A stretch of 64,000 nucleotides of DNA, taken from the NCBI RefSeq assembly GCF_034676725.1, contig NZ_JAUCBR010000004.1, positions 1 to 64,000 on the forward strand, in the 5' to 3' direction. Shown in pieces: positions 1 to 8,898 of the stretch. The position numbers were made by a program, and so were the translations under genes. Under the pieces are notes generated by a model. It was not told the origin of the DNA. It made no database searches and saw only the letters and a list, made by a program, of their open reading frames with translations. Each line of letters opens with the position of its first letter. Position 1 is the stretch's first letter. Source of the DNA: Denitromonas sp. GTDB lineage: Bacteria; Pseudomonadota; Gammaproteobacteria; Burkholderiales; Rhodocyclaceae.

Positions 1-1
1 G

Positions 2-622
<621 letters not shown>

Positions 623-629
623 GGGCCGC

Positions 630-686
630 GCGACGCTGCCCCCCTGCGCTCGGGCCTTCGGCCCTCCCTTCGGGGCGCAGCGTCGC
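630..686 (+). terminator. Large hairpin behind istB
   Basis: GCGACGCTGC (630-639) pairs perfectly with GCAGCGTCGC (677-686) and encloses an inner hairpin GGGCC-TTC-GGCCC near 652-664. There is no T-run. It lies between the istB stop and the terminal repeats, so it may end or insulate transposase transcription. The role is inferred from position only. Confidence 0.45.
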
Positions 687-710
687 ACATGTCAATGAGA
701 TAGGGGTGTA

Positions 711-761
711 TCAGTTTTAAATCGGCAACCGCCGGAAAAGCGTGTCAGTTTTAAATCGGCA
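711..761 (+). repeat. Two 17-bp direct repeats at the IS21 right end
   Basis: TCAGTTTTAAATCGGCA occurs at 711-727 and again, identical, at 745-761. Spaced direct repeats of this kind at IS21-family ends are thought to be transposase binding sites. Confidence 0.8.
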
Positions 762-767
762 TTGACA

Positions 768-1546
768 ACTACGCCTGGAAGCGCGAACCGCAATCCCGGC
801 GCCAGAAAGAGGATGCGCGTCTGTCAGGACTGATCAAGCAGAGCTGGCTGGAAAGCGGTGGCGTCTATGGCTATCGCAAGATCACACATGACCTTCGCGA
901 TCTGGGCGAGCGCTGCGGCAAGCATCGCGTGTATCGCTTGATGCGCCGTGATGGCCTGCGCGCCCAGGTTGGCTATCGACGTCGTGTGGGACGTTACGGC
1001 AAGCCAGCTGTTGTGGCGCCGAACCATCTGGAGCAGTGCTTCGATGTCGATGCGCCAAACCGTGTCTGGGTCACCGACATCACGTATGTGCGTACGCATG
1101 AAGGCTGGCTCTATCTGGCGGTGGTGGTTGATCTGTTCTCGCGTCAGGTGGTGGGCTGGTCGATGAGCTCGCGCATTGATAGCGAACTGGCGCTCAACGC
1201 GCTGCTGATGGCGGTATGGCGACGGCGGCCAAGCGAGGCGGTGATGGTCCATTCGGATCAGGGGTGCCAGTACAGCAGCCATGACTGGCAGGCGTTTCTG
1301 AAGGCGCACAACCTGCAACAGAGCATGAGCCGACGCGGCAACTGCTACGACAACGCGGTCGCTGAGAGCTTCTTCCAGCTACTCAAGCGGGAGCGGATTC
1401 GACGGCGGATCTACGCTGATCGCGAAGAGGCGCGGCGGGACATCTTCAATTACATCGAGATGTTCTACAACCCGAAACGGCGACACGGATATGCCGGCGA
1501 TGTTTCTCCGGTAAAGTTTGAAATGCAGTATTTCAGCAGGCTGTAG
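768..1546 (+). pseudogene. IS3-family transposase OrfB, 5'-truncated by the IS21 insertion
   Basis: From 770 the frame reads YAWKREPQSRR, the start of the helical N-terminal region of IS3-group OrfB. The preceding codons belong to the IS21 end, so the true start is lost. The remainder is intact to the stop at 1546: HTH_21 region, then an rve catalytic core with the DDE motif (VWVTDITYV for the first D, VMVHSDQGCQY for the second, and the E in DNAVAESFFQLLKRE), and a C-terminal YNPKRRHGY. OrfA is absent. The internal ATG at 929 is not the authentic start. The protein is probably inactive because the N-terminus and one IS end are missing. Confidence 0.85.
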
Positions 1547-1548
1547 GG

Positions 1549-1573
1549 TGTCTACTGGGGGCGGGGCGATTCA
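1549..1573 (+). mobile_element. Probable right end of the truncated IS3 element
   Basis: TGTCTACTGGGGGCGGGGCG followed by ATTCA directly after the transposase stop resembles the right inverted repeat of IS3-group elements and ends in CA. The left end is lost, so the repeat cannot be confirmed by pairing. A different coding frame resumes at about 1574. Confidence 0.5.
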
Positions 1574-2108
1574 TTGGCTCAACAAGGGTGGCATTCCCAC
1601 TTTGAAGGCGTGGCTGACAATTGCGCTGCATGGCGGAATCGGACTGGACCAGCTTTTTGCTGGCAACATTGAAGGCTGGACGCCACCGGTCGCATCCCCT
1701 CAGTTGCCTATCGACCTTCCCGAGGAGCCTCGAGCAGGCATCAAATCAAGGACGCTGGACTGGGACGACATTCGAGCAAAGATGGTGGCCATGCTCACAG
1801 AAGCCGAGCCGGTGTCGGTTCATGAAGCCAGCGAGCGGCTGGGTGTTGACCGCAAGCATCTCTACTTGCGCGCGAACACGGAGGCCCGAGCCCTCGCCCA
1901 TCGCTACCTAAATCATCGCGAATGCCGTAGGGAACAGCTTCAGGCCGAGCTACACGCTCAGATAGGAAAAGCGCTCGATGAACGTCTGAAGGCTGGCTAC
2001 CGGGGCATGAGTGCTCGGGATATCTGGGACCGGCTTGATGCGGAAGCGAAATCGGTTCCGAGCATCTTCCGTCACATCACCACAGTCATGGACAGCCGCC
2101 GCACCTAG
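1574..2108 (+). pseudogene. C-terminal fragment of a TniQ-like protein
   Basis: After the IS3 end an open frame of about 178 codons runs to 2108 without a plausible start; upstream codons come from the IS. It reads as a dangling C-terminus: a segment with GGIPTLKAWLTIALHGG and DQLFAGNIEGW, then an HTH-like segment (VSVHEASERLGVDRKHLYLR) followed by ALAHRYLNHR. This order resembles the C-terminal part of TniQ/TnsD-type target-selection proteins, where a helix-turn-helix precedes a RY-rich helix. The match is by eye and moderate. If correct, a Tn7-like or Tn5053-like element was broken by the IS3 insertion. No tniA or tniB is visible. Confidence 0.5.
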
Positions 2109-2130
2109 CTCGAACCAGCGTTAAATCAAA

Positions 2131-2157
2131 AACGGGACCAGCCGGTCCCGTTTTTTT
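2131..2157 (+). terminator. Intrinsic terminator after the TniQ-like fragment
   Basis: AACGGGACC (2131-2139), loop AGCC, GGTCCCGTT (2144-2152), then a T-run to 2157. A-rich sequence upstream makes it potentially bidirectional. Confidence 0.85.
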
Positions 2158-2241
2158 GTCTTTGCACCTGGCGCATCGCGCGGCAAACCTTTCAATCTAC
2201 CCTGGCTTTCCCAATAAACCAAAATGTGGCCTAAGAGGAAA

Positions 2242-2279
2242 TTAAGCATAAAGTGGCCTGGTGGCCACTTTATGCTTAA
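2242..2279. repeat. Perfect 17-bp inverted repeat with 4-nt loop
   Basis: TTAAGCATAAAGTGGCC (2242-2258) and its exact complement (2263-2279) flank TGGT. A partial copy, GTGGCC then TAA, lies at 2226-2233. There is no T-run, so it is not a normal terminator. It may be abutted mobile-element ends or a hairpin substrate between the mobile debris and the tRNA. Confidence 0.7.
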
Positions 2280-2312
2280 CGGCACAGCTGTGAGGCCGGG
2301 CCCTGGCATGTG

Positions 2313-2388
<76 letters not shown>

Positions 2389-2417
2389 ACGCTTGAGCGA
2401 AAATTATAGTCCCGCCC

Positions 2418-3425
2418 TCAAGGCTTGGGAAGCCCCTCGCCGTCGGCCGGGCGATCGGCGGCGGCGCGCTGGAGGCGGTCGTTGACGGCCCGCCATTCGG
2501 CGCGCTGCGGCGGGGCTTCGATGAGCAGCACGCTGGCGCCGCATTGGTCGAGGCGGCGCAGGTCGCAGTAGAGGCGGTGGGCGTAGCCGACCGGGTCGTT
2601 GGGCAACTGCAGCCAGACCGAGCCGTGGGCCGGGGCATCATCGATCAGCGTGCGCGAGAGCACGCCGATGCGCTGGCCGGCTCGTGCGGCCGCGGCGGCG
2701 GCGACGTAGAGGGCGGCGGCGTCGAGCAGGCGAACCGGCGTGTTTGGGGCGTAGTGCGAGGCGAGCGTGCCGGAGGCGCGCGGGGCGGTGGCATCCGGGG
2801 CCTCCGGCGTCAGCACGGCTTCGCCGAGCACCCGGCTCAGTTCGCTGGCCGACACCCGCCCCGGGCGCAGCATGACCGGCACGCCGCGCGACAGATCGAC
2901 GATGGTCGACTCGATGCCGACCTCGCAGCCGCCGCCGTCGAGCACCACCGCCACCGCGTCACCGAGCTCCTCGCGCACATGGGCGGCGGTGGTCGGGCTG
3001 ATGCGGCCGAAACGGTTGGCCGAGGGCGCGGCGAGGCCGCCGCCGAAGGCGCTGAGCACGGCATGGGCGACGGGGTGCGCAGGCACGCGCAGGCCGACGG
3101 TGTCCTGACCGCCGGTGACGGCGTCGGGCACGTCAGGCTGGCGCTTGAGAATGAGGGTGAGCGGACCGGGCCAGAAGGCGGCAGCGAGCCGGCGGGCAGC
3201 CTCGGGAATCTCGCGCGCCCAGTCGTCGAGCTGGTCGGCCGAGGCCAGATGGACGATCAGCGGGTGATCGGCCGGCCGGCCCTTGGCGGCGAAGATACGC
3301 GCCACCGCTTGTGTATTGCGGGCGTCGGCGGCCAGACCATAGACGGTTTCGGTGGGCAGGCCGACCAGTTGCCCGGCGCGCAGGGCGTCGACCGCCTCGC
3401 GCAGATCACGGTCGAGCTCAGTCAT
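2418..3425 (-). CDS. tsaC: Threonylcarbamoyl-AMP synthase, Sua5/YrdC family
   Basis: Makes L-threonylcarbamoyladenylate from threonine, bicarbonate and ATP for t6A37 modification of ANN-decoding tRNAs in the cytoplasm. The 335-residue length is the long Sua5 form: an N-terminal YrdC domain (residues about 10-190, with GLPTETVYGLAADA and KGRPADHPLIVHL) and a C-terminal Sua5 domain after SGTLASHYAP. The start is ATG at 3425, overlapping the last 8 bases of purK; codons further upstream lie inside purK. It is the last gene of the folD-purE-purK-tsaC run and is probably translationally coupled. The product family is certain; the name could equally be sua5. Confidence 0.93.
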   Translation of the reverse strand: MTELDRDLREAVDALRAGQLVGLPTETVYGLAADARNTQAVARIFAAKGRPADHPLIVHLASADQLDDWAREIPEAARRLAAAFWPGPLTLILKRQPDVPDAVTGGQDTVGLRVPAHPVAHAVLSAFGGGLAAPSANRFGRISPTTAAHVREELGDAVAVVLDGGGCEVGIESTIVDLSRGVPVMLRPGRVSASELSRVLGEAVLTPEAPDATAPRASGTLASHYAPNTPVRLLDAAALYVAAAAAARAGQRIGVLSRTLIDDAPAHGSVWLQLPNDPVGYAHRLYCDLRRLDQCGASVLLIEAPPQRAEWRAVNDRLQRAAADRPADGEGLPKP

Positions 3426-4581
3426 CACCAATGCCGATGGCCGAACGCGCTGCCATGGCCGCCTCCAGCGCCGCCGCCACATCGGTGTCGACGACGGTGA
3501 AATGCCCCATCTTGCGACCGGCGCGGGCGTGGTGCTTGCCGTACAGGTGCAGGCGCAGGTTGGGTACGGCGTGCAGCACCGACCAGTCGGGCTCGTGCGA
3601 GCGTTCGTCCCCGGCGCGGTACCACAGGTCGCCGAGCAGGTTGACCATCACCGCGGCGCTGTGGGCGCGTGGCTCGCCCAGCGGCAGGCCGCACAGGGCG
3701 CGCACCTGCTGCATGTACTGGTCGGTCACGTTGGCGTCGATGGTGGCATGGCCGCTGTTGTGCGGACGCGGGGCCATTTCGTTGACATACAGGCGACCGC
3801 CGCTGATGAAGAATTCCACCGCCAGCGTGCCGACATAGCCCAGGCGAGTGGCGATGTGTTCGGCCACCTCCCGCGCCTGGCGGGCGATGGCGTCGGCGAC
3901 CCGCGCCGGGGTGATCGACACGTCGAGAATGCCGTGGCGATGCTGGTTTTCGGCCACCGGGAAGACCTTGAGCGCACCGCAGGCTTCGCGGGCGAGCACC
4001 ACCGACACTTCGCAATCGAGCGCGAGGCGCTTTTCGAGCACACAGGCTTCGCCGCCGAATTCGTTGAAGGCATGCAGCGCCTGGCCGGCGTCGTGCACCG
4101 TGGCCTGGCCCTTGCCGTCGTAGCCGAAGCGCGCCACCTTGAGGATGGCGGGGAACAGCTCGGCCGGCAGGTCGGCCAGGTCATCCGCACTGCGTACGGC
4201 GCGGAACGGGCCATGCGGCAGGCCGTTGTCGGCGAGGAAGGTCTTTTCGGCAATGCGGTTCTGGCATACCGACACGGCCGCCGCGCCCGGGCGCACCGGG
4301 ATGAACTTGGCCAGATACTCCAGCGTGCCGGCAGGGACGTTTTCGAACTCGGTGGTGACGGCGGCGCAGGTTTCGGCCATCAGGTCGAGCGCGGCGAAGT
4401 CTTCGTACTCGGCGAGCAGGTGACGGTCGGCGACCTTGCCGGCCGGGCTGTTGGCGTCCGGATCGAGCACCCACACCTGGTAGCCCATTTCATGCGCGGC
4501 ATGGACGAAGAAACGGCCGAGCTGGCCGCCACCGAGCATGCCCAGCGTGGCCGGCGGGAGAATCGGGTCGATCGTCTGCAT
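3418..4581 (-). CDS. purK: N5-carboxyaminoimidazole ribonucleotide synthase
   Basis: Catalyses ATP- and bicarbonate-dependent conversion of AIR to N5-CAIR in purine synthesis. The 387 residues show an N-terminal Rossmann-like segment (ATLGMLGGGQLGRFF, residues 11-25), the ATP-grasp core with KVARFGYDGKGQ and the metal-binding EFFISGGRLYVNEMAPRPHN stretch, and a normal C-terminal domain. It lies 8 bp downstream of purE, whose product uses N5-CAIR, and overlaps tsaC by 8 bp. Such spacing indicates one transcript. Full length for the family. Confidence 0.96.
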   Translation of the reverse strand: MQTIDPILPPATLGMLGGGQLGRFFVHAAHEMGYQVWVLDPDANSPAGKVADRHLLAEYEDFAALDLMAETCAAVTTEFENVPAGTLEYLAKFIPVRPGAAAVSVCQNRIAEKTFLADNGLPHGPFRAVRSADDLADLPAELFPAILKVARFGYDGKGQATVHDAGQALHAFNEFGGEACVLEKRLALDCEVSVVLAREACGALKVFPVAENQHRHGILDVSITPARVADAIARQAREVAEHIATRLGYVGTLAVEFFISGGRLYVNEMAPRPHNSGHATIDANVTDQYMQQVRALCGLPLGEPRAHSAAVMVNLLGDLWYRAGDERSHEPDWSVLHAVPNLRLHLYGKHHARAGRKMGHFTVVDTDVAAALEAAMAARSAIGIGDD

Positions 4582-4589
4582 GGCCGGTG

Positions 4590-5093
4590 TCAGCCCTGTT
4601 CGAGCGGCGACAGCGCCATGGCCAGCACGGTGTCGGTCTGCTTCTGGCGGAAGGCGGCGAGCTTGTCGGCCAGCGCAGCATCTTCGTTAGCCATCAGCGA
4701 CACGGCGAACAGCGCGGCATTGGCGGCGCCCGCCTCGCCGATGGCGAAGGTGGCTACCGGCACGCCCTTGGGCATCTGCACGATCGACAGCAGCGAATCC
4801 TGCCCCGACAGCGCGCGCGACTGCACCGGTACGCCGAGCACCGGCAGCGTGGTCTTGGCCGCCACCATGCCCGGCAGATGAGCGGCACCGCCGGCGCCGG
4901 CGATGATCGCCTTGAGGCCACGGCCGCGAGCCGCTTCGGCGTATTCAAACATCAGATCCGGCGTGCGATGCGCCGACACCACGCGCGCCTCGTAGGGCAC
5001 GCCGAAGTCTTCCAGCACCCGCGCGGCCGCCTGCATGGTCGGCCAGTCGGAGTTGGAGCCCATGATGATGCCGATCTTGACGTCTTCGCTCAT
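4590..5093 (-). CDS. purE: N5-CAIR mutase (class I PurE)
   Basis: Converts N5-CAIR to CAIR in de novo purine synthesis, acting directly after PurK. The 167 residues contain the class I signatures: [13 protein letters not shown] near the N-terminus, SAHRTPD around residue 40 with the catalytic histidine, and [11 protein letters not shown]. Bacterial class I enzymes are about 165 residues, so this is complete. The gene follows folD by 3 bp and precedes purK by 8 bp. A small clinching feature is the [14 protein letters not shown] loop typical of octameric PurE. Confidence 0.97.
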   Translation of the reverse strand: MSEDVKIGIIMGSNSDWPTMQAAARVLEDFGVPYEARVVSAHRTPDLMFEYAEAARGRGLKAIIAGAGGAAHLPGMVAAKTTLPVLGVPVQSRALSGQDSLLSIVQMPKGVPVATFAIGEAGAANAALFAVSLMANEDAALADKLAAFRQKQTDTVLAMALSPLEQG

Positions 5094-5096
5094 TGT

Positions 5097-5975
5097 TCAG
5101 ATTCCCTTGCGCGCTGCGACACGCTGCGCCGATTCGAGGGTGTTGGCCAGCAACATGGTGATGGTCATCGGGCCGACGCCGCCGGGCACCGGGGTGATGG
5201 CGCCGGCCACGCCCTTGACCGACTCGAAATCCACGTCGCCGCATAGCTTGCCTTCATTGGGCAGGCCGGCGGGGATACGGTTCATGCCCACATCAATCAC
5301 CGCCGCGCCGGGCTTGACCATGTCGCCGGTGACGAACATCGGGCGGCCGATGGCGACGATGAGGATGTCGGCCCGACGGGTGTGGGCGGCCAGGTCGCGG
5401 GTCTTGGAGTGGCACACGGTAACGGTGGCACCGGCCTGGGTGAGCAGCATGGCCATGGGCTTGCCGACGATGTTGGAGCGGCCGATGACCACCGCGTCGG
5501 CACCCGAGACGTCCACGTCACCGGCGGCGAGCAGCTTCATGACGCCGTGCGGGGTGCACGGGAAGAAGGCGCGCTGGCCCTGCGACAGGCGGCCGACGTT
5601 CTCGGCGTGGAAGCCGTCGACGTCTTTCTCGACCGAGATCGCCTCGAGCACTTCCTTTTCCTCGAACTGCGGCGGCAGCGGCAGCTGCACCAGGATGCCA
5701 TGCACCGTGTCGTCGGCGTTGAGCTCGGCGATCTTGGCCAGCACGACCTTGGGGTCGGTATCGGACGGAAAGTCGAAGCGCAGCGACCGCATGCCGGCTT
5801 TTTCGCAACCGGCGACCTTGTTGCGGACATAGACCGCGGAGGCCGGATTGTCGCCCACCAGGATCACGGCCAGGCAGGGCGTGATGCCCCGCGCCTTGAT
5901 TTCCTTGACGCTTTCAGCGAGCTGGGCGCGAACATCGGCAGACAGTGCGTTGCCGTCGAGAATGCGTGCAGACAT
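5097..5975 (-). CDS. folD: Methylenetetrahydrofolate dehydrogenase / cyclohydrolase
   Basis: Bifunctional FolD interconverts 5,10-methylene-THF and 10-formyl-THF using NADP, supplying formyl groups for purine synthesis; this fits its place directly before purE and purK. The 292 residues show the catalytic YVRNK (Y and K), the PLPPQF region, the KDVDGFH motif and the Rossmann [17 protein letters not shown] segment, then PGGVGPMTI near the C-terminus. The start ATG is at 5975. It is probably the first gene of the operon; the 84 bp upstream to iorB contain no clear terminator, so read-through from iorAB is possible. Confidence 0.97.
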   Translation of the reverse strand: MSARILDGNALSADVRAQLAESVKEIKARGITPCLAVILVGDNPASAVYVRNKVAGCEKAGMRSLRFDFPSDTDPKVVLAKIAELNADDTVHGILVQLPLPPQFEEKEVLEAISVEKDVDGFHAENVGRLSQGQRAFFPCTPHGVMKLLAAGDVDVSGADAVVIGRSNIVGKPMAMLLTQAGATVTVCHSKTRDLAAHTRRADILIVAIGRPMFVTGDMVKPGAAVIDVGMNRIPAGLPNEGKLCGDVDFESVKGVAGAITPVPGGVGPMTITMLLANTLESAQRVAARKGI

Positions 5976-6059
5976 CGGAACTGCCCTCGGGAAAAACCCG
6001 TGATTCTATCGCAGGATCAGGGGCTTGTGCGAAGCGGCATGTCGATCGCGGCGCGGCCC

Positions 6060-6674
6060 TTACCCCGCGCCGGCCGATGCCACAGCCACCGCTGCCCGCC
6101 CGCGCGCGAAGGCCTCGCGGTTGAGCTCGAGCAGTTGCGGCTTGCGCCGGGCAAAACGCGCCAGCACAGCCTGTTCGAGCACATCGTCCGGAAACGGCAG
6201 ATGGTCGGCCATGGCGCCGAGCATGACCGTGTTGCCGAGGCGGATTTCGCCCAGTTCAAGCGCAATGGCCGTGGCGTCGAAGGCATGCACGGTCAGGCCC
6301 AGCGCGGCCATCTGCGCGACGGGGTCGTCCGGGTAGTCGAAGCGCCCGCTATTGACGACCGGCGGCACGATGCGGCCGATATTGGTGAGCACGCCGGCGC
6401 CGGGGCGCAGCATGTGCACCCAGCGCAGCGCCTCGGCCGCCTCGAAGCCGACCAGCAGGTCCGCCTCGCCCGGTGCGATCTGCGGCGACAGCACGCGCGC
6501 GCCGAAGCGCAGGTGCGAGGTGACCACCCCGCCGCGCTGGCTCATGCCGGCCACCTCGGTTTTCTTGACGTCGAAGCCCAGCGACAGGGCCGCTTCGGCG
6601 AGGATCTCGGTCGCCGTCATGACGCCCTGCCCGCCGATGCCGCAGACCAGAATATTGGTAATGGACAAGCTCAT
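6060..6674 (-). CDS. iorB: Indolepyruvate ferredoxin oxidoreductase, beta subunit
   Basis: Small subunit of the 2-oxoacid:ferredoxin oxidoreductase that decarboxylates aryl pyruvates (indolepyruvate, phenylpyruvate) to aryl-acetyl-CoA. The 204 residues form the gamma-type pyruvate-ferredoxin oxidoreductase domain, starting ITNILVCGIGGQGVMTATEIL and containing GMSQRGGVVTSHLRFG. The start ATG at 6674 overlaps the iorA stop (ATGA), indicating coupling; the open frame further upstream lies inside iorA. Length and order iorA-iorB are normal. Together with the aldehyde oxidoreductase at 36-40 kb it suggests aromatic amino acid breakdown. Confidence 0.92.
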   Translation of the reverse strand: MSLSITNILVCGIGGQGVMTATEILAEAALSLGFDVKKTEVAGMSQRGGVVTSHLRFGARVLSPQIAPGEADLLVGFEAAEALRWVHMLRPGAGVLTNIGRIVPPVVNSGRFDYPDDPVAQMAALGLTVHAFDATAIALELGEIRLGNTVMLGAMADHLPFPDDVLEQAVLARFARRKPQLLELNREAFARGRAAVAVASAGAG

Positions 6675-8551
6675 GCCGGGCTCCCGCTCTGGCGAATGAA
6701 GGACAGCGGCTGCACCGTTTGTGCATGCACGATGGCTTCGGGCGCACAAGGCTGCACGCACAGGCCGCAGCCGGTGCAGGCGGCGGTGTCGATACGCACG
6801 AAGGCCAGGTCCACCACCTTGCCCGAGGGCTTGGTCTCCTGCCCGCGCCGTGTCACATGAATGGCCGGGCACCCCACATCCAGGCAGTTGCCGCAGCCGG
6901 TACAGCTGTCGTCGATGACGCGGTAGGCCGGCGTGGGCTTGTACTCGCCGATCAGCACACAGGGACGGTCAGTGATGATCACCGAGGGCTCGTCGATCTT
7001 GGTCTCCTCGCGCAACGCCTTGAACAGCGTCGGCAATTCATACGGATCGACCTTGCGGATGCGCTCGCGGCGCACGCCCAGCGCCTCGCACAACTGGGCG
7101 AAGTCCACCCGCGGCGTCTCGTTGCCGTGGATGTCGCGGCCCGAGCCGGGGTTGTCCTGGCCGCCGGTCATGCCGACGGTGCGGTTGTCGAGCAGCAGGA
7201 CGGTGACATTGCCGCGGTTGTAAGTGATGTCGAGCAGGCCCTGCATGCCCATGTGCATGAAGGTCGAGTCGCCGATGACGGCAACGATCTTCTTGTTGGC
7301 GTCTTTCTCGCCGCGCCCCTTGTCCATGCCCAGCGCCATGCCCATCGAGGCGCCCATCGAGATGCAGGTATCGAGCGCGTTCCAGGGGTGGCCGGCACCC
7401 AGGGTGTAGCAGCCGATGTCGCCGGAAATCAGCACATTGCGCAGCTGCGACAGGGTGTAATAGACGCCCAGGTGCGGGCAGGCGACGCACAACGTGGGCG
7501 GGCGCGGAAACACCGTCTGCGCCGGCGGTGGCGCGGGCAGTTGCGGTGCCTCGCCCGCGAGCAAACGTTGGATGGCCGGCGTGAGGATGTGCGGCGACAA
7601 CTCGCCCAGGCGCGGCAGGATGTCCTTGCCATGGCAGGCGATGCCGGCCGCCTTGAGTTCGGTCTCGAGCAGGGGTTCGGTTTCTTCGACCACCACCAGC
7701 CGCGCCACCGTCGCCGCAAAGCTGCGGATGCGCTCGAGGGGTGGCGGACAGGAGAAGCCCAGCCGCAGCACCGGCGCATCGGGGAAGGCTTCGAGCACAT
7801 GCATGCCGGCCGGGCCGGAAGTGACGAAGCCAACACGTGTATCGCTGCCGCCCTCGAGCATATTGAACTCGGACGTCTCGGCCGCCGCGCGCAGCGCCGC
7901 TTCGCGCTCGAACATGAGTGGCAGGCGTGGCTTGGCATGGCCGGGCACCATCACCCAGCGCGCCGGGTCTTTGGTGAACCCGCCCGCTTCGACCGTCTCG
8001 CGTTCGCCCGGCGTCACCAGCCCCTTCACATGGCAGATGCGGGTGGTCAGGCGCACGATGACCGCGGTACGAAACTGCTCGGACAGCGCGAAGGCCGCAC
8101 GGGTGAGCGTGTAGGCCTCCTGCGAGTCGGCCGGCTCGAGCACCGGCACATGGGCGAAGCGGCCCCAGAAGCGCGAGTCCTGCTCGTTCTGCGACGACGA
8201 CATGCCCACATCGTCGGCCACCACGATCACCAGGCCGCCCTCGACACCGGTGACGGTGAGCGTCATCAGCGCATCGGCGGCTACGTTGAGGCCGACATGC
8301 TTCATCGCGCACAGTGCGCGGGCGCCGACCATCGAGGCGCCCAGCGCCACTTCGAGCGACACCTTCTCATTGACCGACCATTCGGTGTAGAGATCGGGAT
8401 AGCGCGCCAGCACTTCGAGGATCTCGGTCGACGGCGTGCCCGGGTAGGCGGCGGCCACACGCACGCCGGCGTCCCAGGCGGCACGGGCGACCGCTTCATT
8501 GCCAGAGAGGAATTGCCGGCTGTGGGCCGGCGCGGGGGTTGCTGCTGCCAT
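6671..8551 (-). CDS. iorA: Indolepyruvate ferredoxin oxidoreductase, alpha subunit
   Basis: Large thiamine-diphosphate subunit of the aryl-pyruvate:ferredoxin oxidoreductase. In order along 626 residues: a pyrimidine-binding domain (FLSGNEAVARAAWDAG from residue 15), a TPP domain with GDIGCYTLG and GDSTFMHMGMQGL, and two C-terminal [4Fe-4S] motifs, CTGCGNCLDVGCP and CTGCGLCVQPCAP. The start is ATG at 8551, preceded by GGAGA; upstream frame codons are not conserved-looking. It ends in ATGA shared with iorB. It lies downstream of a GACCGGTC palindrome that could be a regulator site. The ferredoxin partner is not in the window. Confidence 0.93.
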   Translation of the reverse strand: MAAATPAPAHSRQFLSGNEAVARAAWDAGVRVAAAYPGTPSTEILEVLARYPDLYTEWSVNEKVSLEVALGASMVGARALCAMKHVGLNVAADALMTLTVTGVEGGLVIVVADDVGMSSSQNEQDSRFWGRFAHVPVLEPADSQEAYTLTRAAFALSEQFRTAVIVRLTTRICHVKGLVTPGERETVEAGGFTKDPARWVMVPGHAKPRLPLMFEREAALRAAAETSEFNMLEGGSDTRVGFVTSGPAGMHVLEAFPDAPVLRLGFSCPPPLERIRSFAATVARLVVVEETEPLLETELKAAGIACHGKDILPRLGELSPHILTPAIQRLLAGEAPQLPAPPPAQTVFPRPPTLCVACPHLGVYYTLSQLRNVLISGDIGCYTLGAGHPWNALDTCISMGASMGMALGMDKGRGEKDANKKIVAVIGDSTFMHMGMQGLLDITYNRGNVTVLLLDNRTVGMTGGQDNPGSGRDIHGNETPRVDFAQLCEALGVRRERIRKVDPYELPTLFKALREETKIDEPSVIITDRPCVLIGEYKPTPAYRVIDDSCTGCGNCLDVGCPAIHVTRRGQETKPSGKVVDLAFVRIDTAACTGCGLCVQPCAPEAIVHAQTVQPLSFIRQSGSPA

Positions 8552-8659
8552 GCGCGTTGTCTCCGGATCCGGCGCGGGAAACGCACCGAACCCGGCAACG
8601 CCACCGACCGCCCTGCATCGCCATGCGATGCGCACCGTCGGGATTGACGGCCGGCAATT

Positions 8660-8680
8660 AATTTACCGACCGGTCAATCA
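8660..8680. promoter_or_regulatory. Palindromic operator candidate upstream of iorA
   Basis: GACCGGTC (8668-8675) lies in an AT-rich block about 115 bp upstream of the iorA start. The form, a short CG-rich palindrome flanked by A/T, resembles TetR-type operators of aromatic and acyl-CoA pathways. No TetR gene is in the window; this is inference only. Confidence 0.3.
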
Positions 8681-8735
8681 ATTTCGGTTGATGTGGATCA
8701 ATCGCGCGACACTTATGTCGCCTAACGCCCCGGGG

Positions 8736-8898
8736 CTCAGAACGTGTAAATCAATCGACTGCGCGCATCGATTGCAGCGTTGCTCACTCGCCCATGCCTC
8801 GCCGATCGAGTTGTTATGTCTCGTAGGCCGCTCGCGTCGTTGCCAAATGCGGCCTTGCTCTCGGCTCTGCTCGCGACGATGTGTTCACGAGTTCTCAG
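8736..8898 (-). repeat. Dispersed MITE-like repeat, copy 1
   Basis: A 163-bp element with imperfect terminal inverted repeats: CTCAGAACGTGT (8736-8747) and CACGAGTTCTCAG (8886-8898). Read on the minus strand it aligns along its length to copy 2 at 31907-32057. Shared internal blocks include GAGTGAGCAACG and GCGAGCAG. On the minus strand it starts CTGAGAACTCGTGAA and its TGA is the stop codon of the response regulator gene. It encodes no plausible protein. Confidence 0.8.

Noticed and set aside
929..1546. Intact IS3 transposase starting at 929
   Set aside because: Homologous sequence continues upstream to 770, so the ATG at 929 is internal and the gene is truncated.
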